Shown piece after piece: positions 10,846 through 19,630 of a stretch of 64,000 nucleotides of DNA (its first letter is position 1; every line of letters begins with the position of its first letter). The notes beneath the pieces were generated by a model that was not told the origin of the DNA, ran no database searches, and saw only the letters and a program-made list of their open reading frames with translations. A program made the position numbers and the translations under genes. This stretch comes from Mastigias papua. Taxonomy: Eukaryota > Cnidaria > Scyphozoa > Rhizostomeae > Mastigiidae. The DNA is taken from NCBI GenBank assembly GCA_964019165.1, contig OZ025286.1, positions 10,224,688 through 10,288,687 of the forward strand, given 5' to 3'.

Positions 10846-13800
10846 TTAAACATAGTCCAAGCTTGAGCTAGCTCTTCTAGTCAGAGTCTGTGGTGGCATG
10901 GCTGGAGTTTTCCTATTGTTTGGCGAACTCTCCCTTGCTCTTGGTTCCTCACTAGCTGTTGGAGTGCTGTTTGTTGCATTTGTGTCTGGCATTGGTTTTA
11001 TATCCTCTCTGTTCCTGCGTATAACTTCACCATCTGACTGTACAAGATATGATCTATCTGATAACTGTTCAAGACACTTTCCTGGTTGCCATGTCTTCCT
11101 CTTTTTGTCACTAACTCTGACCTCTTCTCCTATATATAATTCAGGTAGAGGCTTGGCATTCTTGTCAAAGTAACTCTTTGCTTTTTGTCTCTTGAACTCT
11201 AGACTGTCTGATACTCCATCTATGACTTCAGGAAAGAGTAGATTTGAAGATACTGGCACTAGTGTTCTAGTCCTTCTGGACATCAGACGTTGACACGGAC
11301 TGCTTTTCATCCCTGCAGTGGGTGTATTGTGATAGTCCAGTAAGGCTAACCAAGGATCTTTGTTATCTGCCATTGCTTTCTTTAAAAGGCTTTTTACTAT
11401 TTTTACAGCAGACTCTGCTTTACCATTGGACCTTGAGTGGTAAGGTGATGAAGAGATGTGCTTAAACTCCCACTCTTGAGCAAAGTCTTTGAATTCTTGA
11501 CTGGCATATTGAGGTCCATTATCTGTCATTAGCACATCAGGTATTCCATGTCTGCTGAATTGTTCTTTAAAGAACTGTATGAGTGTAGCAGATGTTATTG
11601 ACTGCAAACATTTCATTTCAATGAAATCTGAATAACCATCTACAAGAACTATATAATCTTTGCCATTTAATGCAAATAAATCCGAAAATAGACGACTCCA
11701 TGGTCTATCTGGAATCTGATGTGTCTGCATTGGCTGTTTTTGCTGTTTGGCTTGGTACTCTGCACAGATAGAACATTTTGTGATAGCTTCCCTAATTTCA
11801 CTGTTCATTGAGGGCCAGTATACAAGGTCTCTTGCTTTGCGAAGACAAGATTCTATTCCAAGGTGACTTGAATGAATACGTGATATGACTTCTAAGCGCA
11901 GAGCCTTGGGAATTATTAATCTTTGGCTCTTAAACAATACGCCATTATATAGAGACAGTTGGTCTCTAAAGTTCCAAAATTCTCTTATGTGTATGGGAAC
12001 TTCCTCGCGTTGTTCAGGCCATCCTGTGAGTATTGTTGTTTTTAATGTCTGCATCACAGGGTCCTGTTCCGTGGCTTTCTGTAGCTGTGAGAGCCTCTCG
12101 CTGCTGATTTTAATTGTATTCAGTGGGTTGATTTCTTCAAGCTCAAGTGTGAAAATTTGGAATTCAGTTTCTTGAGTGTCTGTATTTGGCACTGTAGCCC
12201 TTGACAAATGATCAGCAATGTACATGTGCCGACCTGGCTTGTATATTACTTCCAGGTTATATCGTTGCAGTCTTAGCATCATTCTTTGTAACCTGCATGG
12301 TGCCTCTAACAGTGACTTTTTAAATATTGATTGCAGTGGCTTGTGGTCTGATTCTACTGTGACTTTCTGTCTTCTAGTGATGTACTGTGAAAATTTGTCA
12401 CAGCCAAATACAATAGCTAGGCAGTCCTTTTCAATTTGAGCATACCTCTGTTCTGTTGGCGACAGTGTTCTTGAGGCAAATGCAACAGGCTGCCCATTTT
12501 GCAGTAAAGTAGCTCCTAGACCCTTTTCACTTGCATCGCATTGGAGTGTAACCTCTTCATCTAAATCGTAGTATTTCAGAACTGGGTGTCTAGTGACGAG
12601 TTGCTTTACTTCACTGAATGCTTTGTCATGTTGAGGCGACCATAAAAATTGTGCTTTCTTTGTTGTCAGTTCTCTTAGAGGGTGAGAGATGTGTGCTAAT
12701 TTTGGCATAAATTTAGCTAGATAATTTATAAAGCCTAGCAAGCTCAATAATTCTTGCTTTGATGTTGGCTTTGGCATGTTCTCGACGTCTTTTATCTTGT
12801 CAGGATCAGGTTTAAGACCATCTTTTGTAATGAGGTGACCCATAAATTTTACTTCTGTCTTGCGTAAGTTCATTTTTTTGCTGTTCAATTTAAGATTGAA
12901 TTCACTTGCTCTGTTCAGCAATTCTTTCAGATTTCTATCATGATTTCTCTCTTCTAACTCCTGTGTATCACCATAGCCTACAACAAGTATATCATCTCTC
13001 AAAACCTCCACACCTGGTAAATCAGCAAGACATTCTAGTCTCCTTTCAAACTCCTCAGGTGCTGTACTAATGCCAAAAGGCATTCTGAGAAATCTGTACC
13101 GGCCAAAGGGTGTCCAAAATGTAGTTAACCTACTACTCTGCTCGTCGAGGGATATCTGGTAGAACCCATCTTTGGCATCTAAAGTGGTGAACACTCTGGC
13201 ATTACTTAACTTTGGCAACACTTCCTCTAGTGTTGGCATCTGATATTTTGGCCTTTTAAGTGCTTGATTTAGATTTTTTGGGTCCAAACAAATTCGTATT
13301 TTTTGTGGCTTTGCAACTACAACCATGCTGCTAATCCAGTCTGTAGGCTCCGTTTCTTTTTGTATTATACCTTCGGCTTCCAGTTCAGCTATCTTTGCTT
13401 TCACTTCCGAGTGCAATGAAACAGGAATACGTCGTGGAGCATGTTGTACTGGTGCACAGTTCTCGTTCAATACAAGCTTTGCTTTCCCAATGTGACCAAG
13501 TCCTTCAAACACATGTTTGTAGTTCTGTAGTAAGGTTTCACGGCTAAGTAAAGATGTCCTTATTTCAGTCATATTGTTGATGTTGAGTTGGATCAGGCCA
13601 AGTTTCTCACATGTATCAGCAGATAGCAATGGTTTGTTGTTACCTTTGACTACCTGGAACTGTATTATTTCAGTCATCCGTTGCTGTTTGTTATTATTCT
13701 CCACTTCCAGTGAGGTTGTTCCCATGGGTATCATAAGTGAACCATCAAACAGGCGGAGTTTGACCTTTGAGTCTTGAAGTTGTGGATTTCCATCTTGAGC

Positions 13801-13905
13801 AATCCTAGATAGGTCGTCATAGCTCATAACATTGCAAGTTGCACCGGTATCAAGTTGACATGTTAACTCTGTTCTGGAGTGACCTGAGTTGCTTAGAAAA
13901 TTACA
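10846..13905 (-). CDS. pol: Gypsy pol: protease, reverse transcriptase, RNase H, integrase
   Basis: The frame opens at 13905 without an AUG and overlaps the end of gag by 13 nt in the -1 frame, so expression by -1 frameshifting is likely. The protease active site (DTGA) lies before the first Met (13827). Counting from that Met: RT about 130-300, with TLDAKDGFYQ and LRDD in place of the usual Y/I-x-DD; RNase H about 428-545; HHCC finger about 655-690; integrase Asp716, Asp769 and Glu805, giving the canonical D-35-E spacing. No internal stop. The C-terminus is short and basic. Confidence 0.95.
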   Translation of the reverse strand, partial: CNFLSNSGHSRTELTCQLDTGATCNVMSYDDLSRIAQDGNPQLQDSKVKLRLFDGSLMIPMGTTSLEVENNNKQQRMTEIIQFQVVKGNNKPLLSADTCEKLGLIQLNINNMTEIRTSLLSRETLLQNYKHVFEGLGHIGKAKLVLNENCAPVQHAPRRIPVSLHSEVKAKIAELEAEGIIQKETEPTDWISSMVVVAKPQKIRICLDPKNLNQALKRPKYQMPTLEEVLPKLSNARVFTTLDAKDGFYQISLDEQSSRLTTFWTPFGRYRFLRMPFGISTAPEEFERRLECLADLPGVEVLRDDILVVGYGDTQELEERNHDRNLKELLNRASEFNLKLNSKKMNLRKTEVKFMGHLITKDGLKPDPDKIKDVENMPKPTSKQELLSLLGFINYLAKFMPKLAHISHPLRELTTKKAQFLWSPQHDKAFSEVKQLVTRHPVLKYYDLDEEVTLQCDASEKGLGATLLQNGQPVAFASRTLSPTEQRYAQIEKDCLAIVFGCDKFSQYITRRQKVTVESDHKPLQSIFKKSLLEAPCRLQRMMLRLQRYNLEVIYKPGRHMYIADHLSRATVPNTDTQETEFQIFTLELEEINPLNTIKISSERLSQLQKATEQDPVMQTLKTTILTGWPEQREEVPIHIREFWNFRDQLSLYNGVLFKSQRLIIPKALRLEVISRIHSSHLGIESCLRKARDLVYWPSMNSEIREAITKCSICAEYQAKQQKQPMQTHQIPDRPWSRLFSDLFALNGKDYIVLVDGYSDFIEMKCLQSITSATLIQFFKEQFSRHGIPDVLMTDNGPQYASQEFKDFAQEWEFKHISSSPYHSRSNGKAESAVKIVKSLLKKAMADNKDPWLALLDYHNTPTAGMKSSPCQRLMSRRTRTLVPVSSNLLFPEVIDGVSDSLEFKRQKAKSYFDKNAKPLPELYIGEEVRVSDKKRKTWQPGKCLEQLSDRSYLVQSDGEVIRRNREDIKPMPDTNATNSTPTASEEPRARESSPNNRKTPAMPPQTLTRRASSSLDYV

Positions 13906-14861
13906 TTAGCAACAACTTGCCTCCCTTGACCTTCTACAGATGTAACTTCCTCTATTTGAAATATTTCTTCATCCGTTTCCTCTTTACATCCGTCTGCCAG
14001 TGCGTGTATACGTCTTGTTGACTTTGAGGATAAACATACCGAAGCGAAATGGTTTTGTTTTCCACAATTATTGCATGTTTGTCCGTAGGCCGGACATTCT
14101 TTCAGCTTATGTCCTTGATCACGTCCACAATGATAACATTTTCGTTTCGTGATGTTCGTCTGTTTTTGTGCTTGTTGTTTGTAGTTCGGTGCTGCTTTGC
14201 TAGCTTTTGTGGGGGGCTTTGAGGTTACCTTTTTGTAAGGCCTGGTACGAAGTACGTTTACCCCTTCTACCTCACTCGTGGATGCTTTCATGGCCTTTAT
14301 CTGTACGTTAACAACTTCACTTGCGCGGCAGATATTTAAAGCTTTATTTAAGGTTAAATTTTCCTCCTTGAGAAGGCGTAACTTTGTTGTTTCATCTCGA
14401 ATTCCTAGGACAAGTTTGTCGCGTATAAGCTCGTCAGTTAGCGTGCCGAACTCACATGAAGAGGATAGTTTTCTTATCCTGGTTAGAAATTCATCTATTG
14501 ATTCATCAGTGTTTTGAGAGCACAAATTGAAAATGTACCTTTCATATACCACGTTCCGCTTTGGTTTGAAATGCGCTTGTAATGCTTCCATGCATGTGTT
14601 CACGTTTCTGCGTTCGTCATCGGTAAGTTTCAGGTTCATGAAAATTTGCATACACTCTCTGCCCATGACTGAACGTAGTGTTGCTAAACGGATTTTCTGA
14701 CTCCTTTTGTCGAGGCCCGTTGCAATTTCGTAGTCTTCATATTGCTGTCGAAAAAACTCCCAGTTCGCGACTTTATCGCCGGTACATACCATCGGAGATG
14801 GGATCGGAAAATTTGACGGGTAATTCACCGAAGGTGAACCTTCTTGACTCGTCTCAAGCAT
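13893..14861 (-). CDS. gag: Gypsy gag
   Basis: A 322-residue nucleocapsid precursor starting 41 nt inside the 5' LTR boundary. The middle is a capsid-like helical region (YEDYEIATGLDKRSQKIRLA, typical of the retrotransposon gag domain). The C-terminal half has two zinc knuckles (CYHCGRDQGHKLKEC and CNNCGKQNHFASVC). The stop (TAA at 13893-13895) follows AATTTTC. This is not a perfect X-XXY-YYZ heptamer, so the -1 shift site is only suggested. Confidence 0.93.
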   Translation of the reverse strand: MLETSQEGSPSVNYPSNFPIPSPMVCTGDKVANWEFFRQQYEDYEIATGLDKRSQKIRLATLRSVMGRECMQIFMNLKLTDDERRNVNTCMEALQAHFKPKRNVVYERYIFNLCSQNTDESIDEFLTRIRKLSSSCEFGTLTDELIRDKLVLGIRDETTKLRLLKEENLTLNKALNICRASEVVNVQIKAMKASTSEVEGVNVLRTRPYKKVTSKPPTKASKAAPNYKQQAQKQTNITKRKCYHCGRDQGHKLKECPAYGQTCNNCGKQNHFASVCLSSKSTRRIHALADGCKEETDEEIFQIEEVTSVEGQGRQVVANVIF

Positions 14862-14884
14862 TATGTATATGTGCTATACGCCAA

Positions 14885-14901
14885 CTTAACACCTGGCACC
14901 A
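14885..14901 (-). other. Gypsy primer-binding site
   Basis: The minus strand reads TGGTGCCAGGTGTTAAG immediately after the 5' LTR. It begins with TGG, complementary to the CCA end of a tRNA. The tRNA species was not identified. Confidence 0.75.
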
Positions 14902-15036
14902 TGTTTCACATGTTATTTTTCATGTTTGTGGGCTTACAGGAATCGCACAAGCAAGCTGACTGTATCTGGTGCATCTAACTCAGATATATATATATGTGAT
15001 TGACAAGTCACTAAAGCGGAAGTACATATTGTAACA
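14902..15036 (-). repeat. Gypsy 5' LTR (intact, 135 bp)
   Basis: Begins TG and ends CA on the element strand. It is followed at 15037 by the ATTTA duplication. It serves as the unoccupied-site reference for the Harbinger insertion in the other LTR. Confidence 0.95.
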
Positions 15037-15041
15037 ATTTA

Positions 15042-15072
15042 ACTTACTAAAAGGAACACAATTGGTAGCCAT
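15042..15072 (-). other. Possible ORF2 initiation region of non-LTR element A
   Basis: Nineteen bases after the ORF1 stop the minus strand has ATG GCT ACC, and the Gypsy element cuts it after about 10 codons. The zinc-finger frame across the insertion has its own Met at 7088, so whether this upstream ATG is used is uncertain. Confidence 0.35.
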
Positions 15073-15091
15073 TTTTTTTAAAAGTTGCAGT

Positions 15092-15851
15092 TTATACTGA
15101 AACATCACTCGGTACTTCAGGTACATTAACGCTAACATTGGCATTGATATTCTCGTTTGTTTTGCGGACAACCAAACGATCCATGACAAGATATGCTATA
15201 TGACCTTGATTCCTTGCTCTTACCATTTCGGGGATTAATTGTGCTAGCTCCTTTCTATGACTCTGCTTGAAAAATCTTCCCGGAATGATACTTCCTTCGG
15301 TTTCTTCTTCTGGGCCAGTTCTATTATCCGTGATTTCTGCTTTCAGTGCAACAATTTAGCTACTATGGGCCTTGGCCTATACTCATCATTCTTCTGTCTA
15401 GGCCTTTTTCCCTTGACCTTCGTTGATGTTCCTTACATTGACCTATTCTGTGAGCTCTCTCGATCGTTATTTCCTCTGTAATGCCCAGATTATCAACAAG
15501 GGCTTTCTTCACTTCTGCTTCGCAGTCGTTCCATGTTTCAACGGGAGCCTCTGGTATTCCGTAGACCTTAATATTATTACGCCTACTTTGATTTTCCAGG
15601 TAATCGTTTCGATTTTCGAGATCTTCTAGGCCCTCAAGGGCTTTGTCCAGCATTTCAGATTTTATTGAAATTTTTTGCTCTACTTCCAGTATTTTGCTCT
15701 TGTTATCATCTACATCCTTTTGTGTGAACTGTAAGCTAGTTTTGATATCTTCCACATCGCTCCTCAGAGTTTTCAATTCGGACTTTTCAATTCGTTCACA
15801 AGCATTTCAACCAAAGTACGATAATTCTTGGCCTGGACGTCAAGAATATGA
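15092..15851 (-). pseudogene. Non-LTR element A ORF1 (L1 ORF1p-like), main part
   Basis: The reverse strand encodes a coiled coil (SLQFTQKDVDDNKSKILEV), then the transposase_22-type RNA-recognition segment (LENQSRRNNIKVYGI, ITIERAHRIG). After a frame break near 15363 comes the C-terminal domain ending AYLVMDRLVV, with a stop at 15092-15094. Such proteins trimerise and coat the element RNA. At least two frameshifts (near 15363 and 15780) make it non-functional. The N-terminus is cut by the next insertion and resumes at 17730. Confidence 0.8.
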
Positions 15852-17729
15852 GTGTGGTTCGGCGCGAGCGCATCCAAATAGGTTGCGGAGAAAGAGCCTC
15901 ACATATAGGTGCTATCATCCATATAGGTGCTCCACAGGAGGCCATTGTATTAACCTCGCAAACGTCACAAATCATGATCTCAGAATCATAAACCTATAAT
16001 CAGCGCATTTCACGGGGGTTCCGTGTTAAGTTACAGGACTACATTAAATAAACTACTATACTTACTATACTATACATGCAATATAAACCTATGCGATGTA
16101 AATTGTACGTAGGCTATTGTTAGACATAAACATCTGAAAAATCTGAATCTACACATCACGTCGCACTTTTCATTCAACTTGCACATCCACTATAATGGAT
16201 GATTCTCTCTCTATTTGCGCAATCAGATTTAAAATAGCTCTTATAGTTTTCGTAAAGAGACACTAGCATCCATATAGGTGCAAATCCGCCCAATGCAGTA
16301 TGCGGAGCTATAAACACAAGGAGGGTATGCTACGGAAAAATAGGAATCATGTCTCCCTTTCGATTTGACTTGATAATAATATGTAATCGATGATTCTCTC
16401 TCTATTTGTGCAATCAGATGTAAGATAGCTCTTATAGTTTTCGTAAAGAGACACTAGCATCCATATAGGTGCAAATCCGCCCAATGCAGTATGCGGAGCT
16501 ACAAACACAAGGAGGGTATGCTACGGACAAATAGGAATCATATCTCCCTTTCGATCTGACTTGATAATAATAAGTAATCGATGATTCTCTCTCTATTTGT
16601 GCAATCAGATTTAAAATAGCTCTTATAGTTTTCGTAAAGAGACACTAGCATCCATATAGGTGCAACTAGGCCCATTGCCGTATACGGAGATATGAACAGG
16701 CAGAGGGTATACTACGGAAAAATAGGAATCATGTCTCCCTTTCGATTTGACTTGATAATAATATGTAATCGATGATTCTCTCTCTATTTGTGCAATCAGA
16801 TTTAAAATAGCTCTTATAGTTTTCGTAAAGAGACACTAGCATCCATATAGGTGCAAATCCGCCCAATGCAGTATGCGGAGCTATAAACACAAGGAGGGTA
16901 TGCTACGGACAAATAGGAATCATATCTCCCTTTCGATTTGACTTGATAATAATATGTAATCGATGATTCTCTCTCTATTTGTGCAATCAGATTTAAAATA
17001 GCTCTTATAGTTTTCGTAAAGAGACACTAGCATCCATATAGGTGCAACTAGGCCCATTGCCGTATACGGAGATATGAACAGGCAGAGGGTATACTACGGA
17101 AAATAGGAATCATGTCTCCCTTTCGATTTGACTTGATAATAATATGTAATAGATGATTCTCTCTCTATTTGTGCAATCAGATTTAAAATAGCTCTTATAG
17201 TTTTCGTAAAGAGACACTAGCGTCCATATAGGTGCAAATCCGCCCAATGCAGTATGCGGAGCTATAAACACAAGGAGGGTATGCCAGGAGAATATATGAC
17301 AAATTTCTCCCTTTCGATTTGACTTGAGACAAATATGTAATCGATGATTCTCTATCTTTCTGTGAAGACAGTTTTCAACTACTAATTCGTATGCGGCATT
17401 GAGCGTATTTGCACCTATTTGGATGCTAGTGTCTCTTTAGGAAAACTATGAGAGGTATTTGAATGTAATAAGAGGTATACGAATAGTAAAGATAGTGTGT
17501 GATGTGAAGTAGTGTATGTGTTATGATACTGTGTATAAACTATATAATTTAGTAGAAAGTAATGGGTATACCCCCGTGCATTGTGTTGACGTGATGTGTT
17601 GTGATTGTAATCGATTCACCTATGATAGTGATGCTGGTATTGGTATGCCCTCCCGCAGAGCACCTATATGGATGCTGGCACCTATATGTGATTCTCTTTC
17701 TCGCGTACCTATATGGTTGCGCTCGAGCT
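15852..17729. mobile_element. Inverted-repeat element filled by a 191-bp tandem array
   Basis: The ends are inverted copies of about 80 bp built from variants of CATCCATATAGGTGC, each preceded by CGAGCGCA and a GAGAAAGAG stretch. The candidate 8-bp duplication GAATATGA is at 15844-15851 and 17730-17737, although the left inverted repeat seems to begin about 9 nt inside it. An inner inverted copy of the array motif lies at about 17400-17455. There is no coding capacity, so it is a non-autonomous element of unassigned superfamily. It splits ORF1 of non-LTR element A. Confidence 0.75.
16198..17342. repeat. 191-bp tandem array, six units of two subtypes
   Basis: GATGATTC starts at 16198, 16389, 16580, 16771, 16962, 17152 and 17343, giving a 190-191-bp period. 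Every unit contains GACACTAGCATCCATATAGG (one unit has CGTCC). Units differ in the next 60 bp: type A (AAATCCGCCCAATGCAG) and type B (AACTAGGCCCATTGCCG), in the order A-A-B-A-B-A. The last unit also diverges near 17282-17340. Confidence 0.92.
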
Positions 17730-17788
17730 GAATATGATTGAAGAATATCGTCCCTAATGTAATCCTGCACAGACATATTATCTTGCAT
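17730..17788 (-). pseudogene. Non-LTR element A ORF1, N-terminal piece
   Basis: From an ATG at 17788 the minus strand gives about 17 codons (MQDNMSVQDYIRDDILQ) leading to the insertion boundary. The piece resumes at 15851 with a coiled-coil-type sequence, one base out of frame. The match to ORF1 is by position and character only. Confidence 0.5.
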
Positions 17789-18728
17789 TGTAAATATCTA
17801 ATTCTATATTAAGACAAACTTGACTTGAGATATCTAATAATATTAATAGGGACGCTTATTGCCTCTTAAAAAGGTGAAATAGTCGCAGCGCTGAGCTCAG
17901 ACAACGACATTCAAATAAGATAAGAAATTAGGGAATCCTAATTGTATGAATTCGTCTTAATGTTAAGTGAACTGGTGAATTGATTTACAACTACGATTAC
18001 ACTTTTTCTTGTTGCATGTTGTATGTTTATTACTTTACCATACCTCATTCTGGTTCACTGTTTTGCTCGCTAGGCTGATAAAAACGGTGTCCAACAATGA
18101 ATGGCTCCAAAGTCATTAGATTTGCCTGGTATGGTCCTATGGCCACAGAATAGAGTTAGGCAGAAGGGTCACTCTGAGTCGGTTCCTCTGATATTTTGCT
18201 GACACCAGTTCTCAGCGATTGACCTATGGGGATTCTGCTGAACTTCTTAAACTCGATTTGAGAGCGAGGTTGTTGAGAAGGCGTATCGAAATGTTGAGCT
18301 TGAGAATGTTGCTGCGACAGAGCATAGAATTCAACGGTACAAAGATGGAACCCTGTTCTAATTTTGCTCATTGTAGGAAAAGGTATGTGTTTGCATTTTG
18401 TGTTTACCACCGGTTTCACCCAATATCAGGGCTCATCAGTGCAGCTAGATAAACTGATTACCGGGTGCAGACCGGATTTTGATTCTTCGATTCCATTTCG
18501 AAGAAAGTAGTCTTTGCTCTTCACCGTTACCCTGGCATGGGAGGCTTGAGAGGTAGTTTATGCTTGCCCATTGCACAACCCCAAGGCTTGCAGAGGGAAG
18601 AAGGCACCTCATGTCTTTTTTGTTGGATTCATTGACCTAACCTGCTACCCACACATTGTACGCAAACCGTTCAGTGTTTTTCGTTATAATTTCTCTTGCA
18701 TACGCAATTTCACATATTTTGTTGCATA
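17789..18728. other. Non-coding stretch, with 5' region of element A and left part of a dispersed repeat
   Basis: About 17789-17900 may be the 5' untranslated region of non-LTR element A. From 18195 to 18382 one frame stays open between a possible acceptor (ending GACACCAG) and donor (AAAAG-GTATGT), which could be a host exon, but nothing recognisable is encoded. From about 18650 the sequence matches 26590-26660, a dispersed repeat interrupted here by the insertion at 18729. Confidence 0.4.
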
Positions 18729-19165
18729 TGTAGTGAAACGTAAACATTGTAGCATATGCCATTTCTTGCTCAATGCCGATTTTCTTCTTTTAATTCGCTC
18801 GCATTCACAACATCATACACCTGGGACATCACCGTGCGTCGCTTCTGTCATCACACACTTGGTCAATCCTAGTCTGTTGTTCTCTACACAATCGCCGCCA
18901 CACGATTCCATTCAACAAACAACTAACCCTTCCTCTACGTAACTCATGTTTATTGTGGGTTGTTCTCTGTTTATGTATATATCCATGTTATTTGTAATGT
19001 AAAGTTCAGTCGGAGTAGAGTCTGAGTACACTCAATATCACCGTCTCCTCTCTCTGCCTCCGTGTTCTCGGCACGGTAAATAAGACTGTAACACCATGAA
19101 CATCAACAAACCAACGAGGGAAGTCACAGGACAAGCCATAATGATAGGAAACCGTCGTTCCTATA
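18729..19165 (+). mobile_element. Solo-LTR-like insertion, copy A (437 bp)
   Basis: Begins TGTAGTG and ends CGTTCCTATA, flanked by CATA at 18725-18728 and 19166-19169. The related repeat at 26.6 kb has the unoccupied sequence TTGCATATTC, which confirms the 4-bp duplication. A second copy lies at 46059-46506 in reverse. It has no coding capacity. Size, 4-bp duplication and lack of a TIR suggest a solo LTR, although the end is TA rather than CA. Confidence 0.75.
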
Positions 19166-19294
19166 CATATTCTCGACGTACACAATGAGTATTTAAAGTG
19201 ATACATAGTTTATATGTAATTTCAACTGCACGGATTGTTACCATCCGGCGAAAATCCACCCTGCAAAGTGTGAGATGTGCATGTACAAGATGTT

Positions 19295-19588
19295 TGTGGG
19301 AAATATTGTTTGTAAATTAAGGCCCCTTTCCCGTTCACTGATTCGGAGAATCACACATAAATTGTAAGTTGTACAAACATAACAAAACATTCATTAAAGA
19401 CCATTAGAATACATGAGTTAATTTATCGAAGCTGTTCATTTGTATATCGTTCCATTGAAAACGGTCCATTTGTAAATCGTTCGATCGAAGCTTAAAACGA
19501 CTGTCCACGTGATCACAAAACGAAGTGGTCAGACCAGGTGACCATTCAACAAACAATAGCATAATTATAATTGGTCCAATGTTCTTCA
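19295..19588 (-). repeat. BEL/Pao 3' LTR (294 bp)
   Basis: The first 103 bp match 24966-25068 nearly perfectly. The end is defined by TTCTTCA next to the purine tract (GGGGGAGAGTG on the minus strand, 19589-19599). Confidence 0.85.
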
Positions 19589-19630
19589 CACTCTCCCCCT
19601 ATTAAAGTGTCCTTGATAGCTTTAATATTG

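Larger units (their letters stand above)
7133..15036 (-). mobile_element. Gypsy-type LTR retrotransposon with intact gag and pol
   Basis: It is delimited by 135-bp LTRs (TGTTTCACATG...GTAACA): 14902-15036 intact, and 7133-7190 plus 10557-10636 split by a Harbinger element. The 5-bp target duplication ATTTA is at 7128-7132 and 15037-15041. LTR copies differ at one visible site (T/C near 7152 versus 14920), so insertion is recent. It contains a primer-binding site, polypurine tract, gag and pol in standard order on the minus strand. It interrupts non-LTR element A a few codons after a potential ORF2 start. Confidence 0.95.
2565..17788 (-). mobile_element. Fragmented non-LTR retrotransposon A hosting four or more nested insertions
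   Basis: Minus-strand pieces at 17788-17730, 15851-15037, 7132-6173 and 3135-2565 read in order as ORF1 coiled coil, ORF1 RNA-binding region, ORF2 start with a Cys-rich zinc finger, and ORF2 apurinic-type endonuclease. The RT half is not in the window and would lie left of hAT 1. Pieces are separated by elements with their own ends and target duplications: the 191-bp-array element, Gypsy, hAT 2 and hAT 1. The colinearity of the pieces is strong evidence that they were once one element. The ORF1 type (LENQSRRNNIKVYGIPE) is widespread in L1-like and CR1-like elements, so the clade is left open. Confidence 0.75.

Noticed and set aside
11885..12439. Plus-strand frames opposite the Gypsy pol
   Set aside because: Antisense to a clear RT/RNase H/integrase gene with all catalytic motifs; no independent features.
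16198..17342. CRISPR-like array
   Set aside because: Units are 190-191 bp contiguous tandem repeats without short repeat and unique spacer structure, in eukaryotic transposon-rich DNA.
18571..18942. 123-codon open frame on the plus strand
   Set aside because: It crosses the boundary of the solo-LTR-like insertion at 18729 and has no motif.
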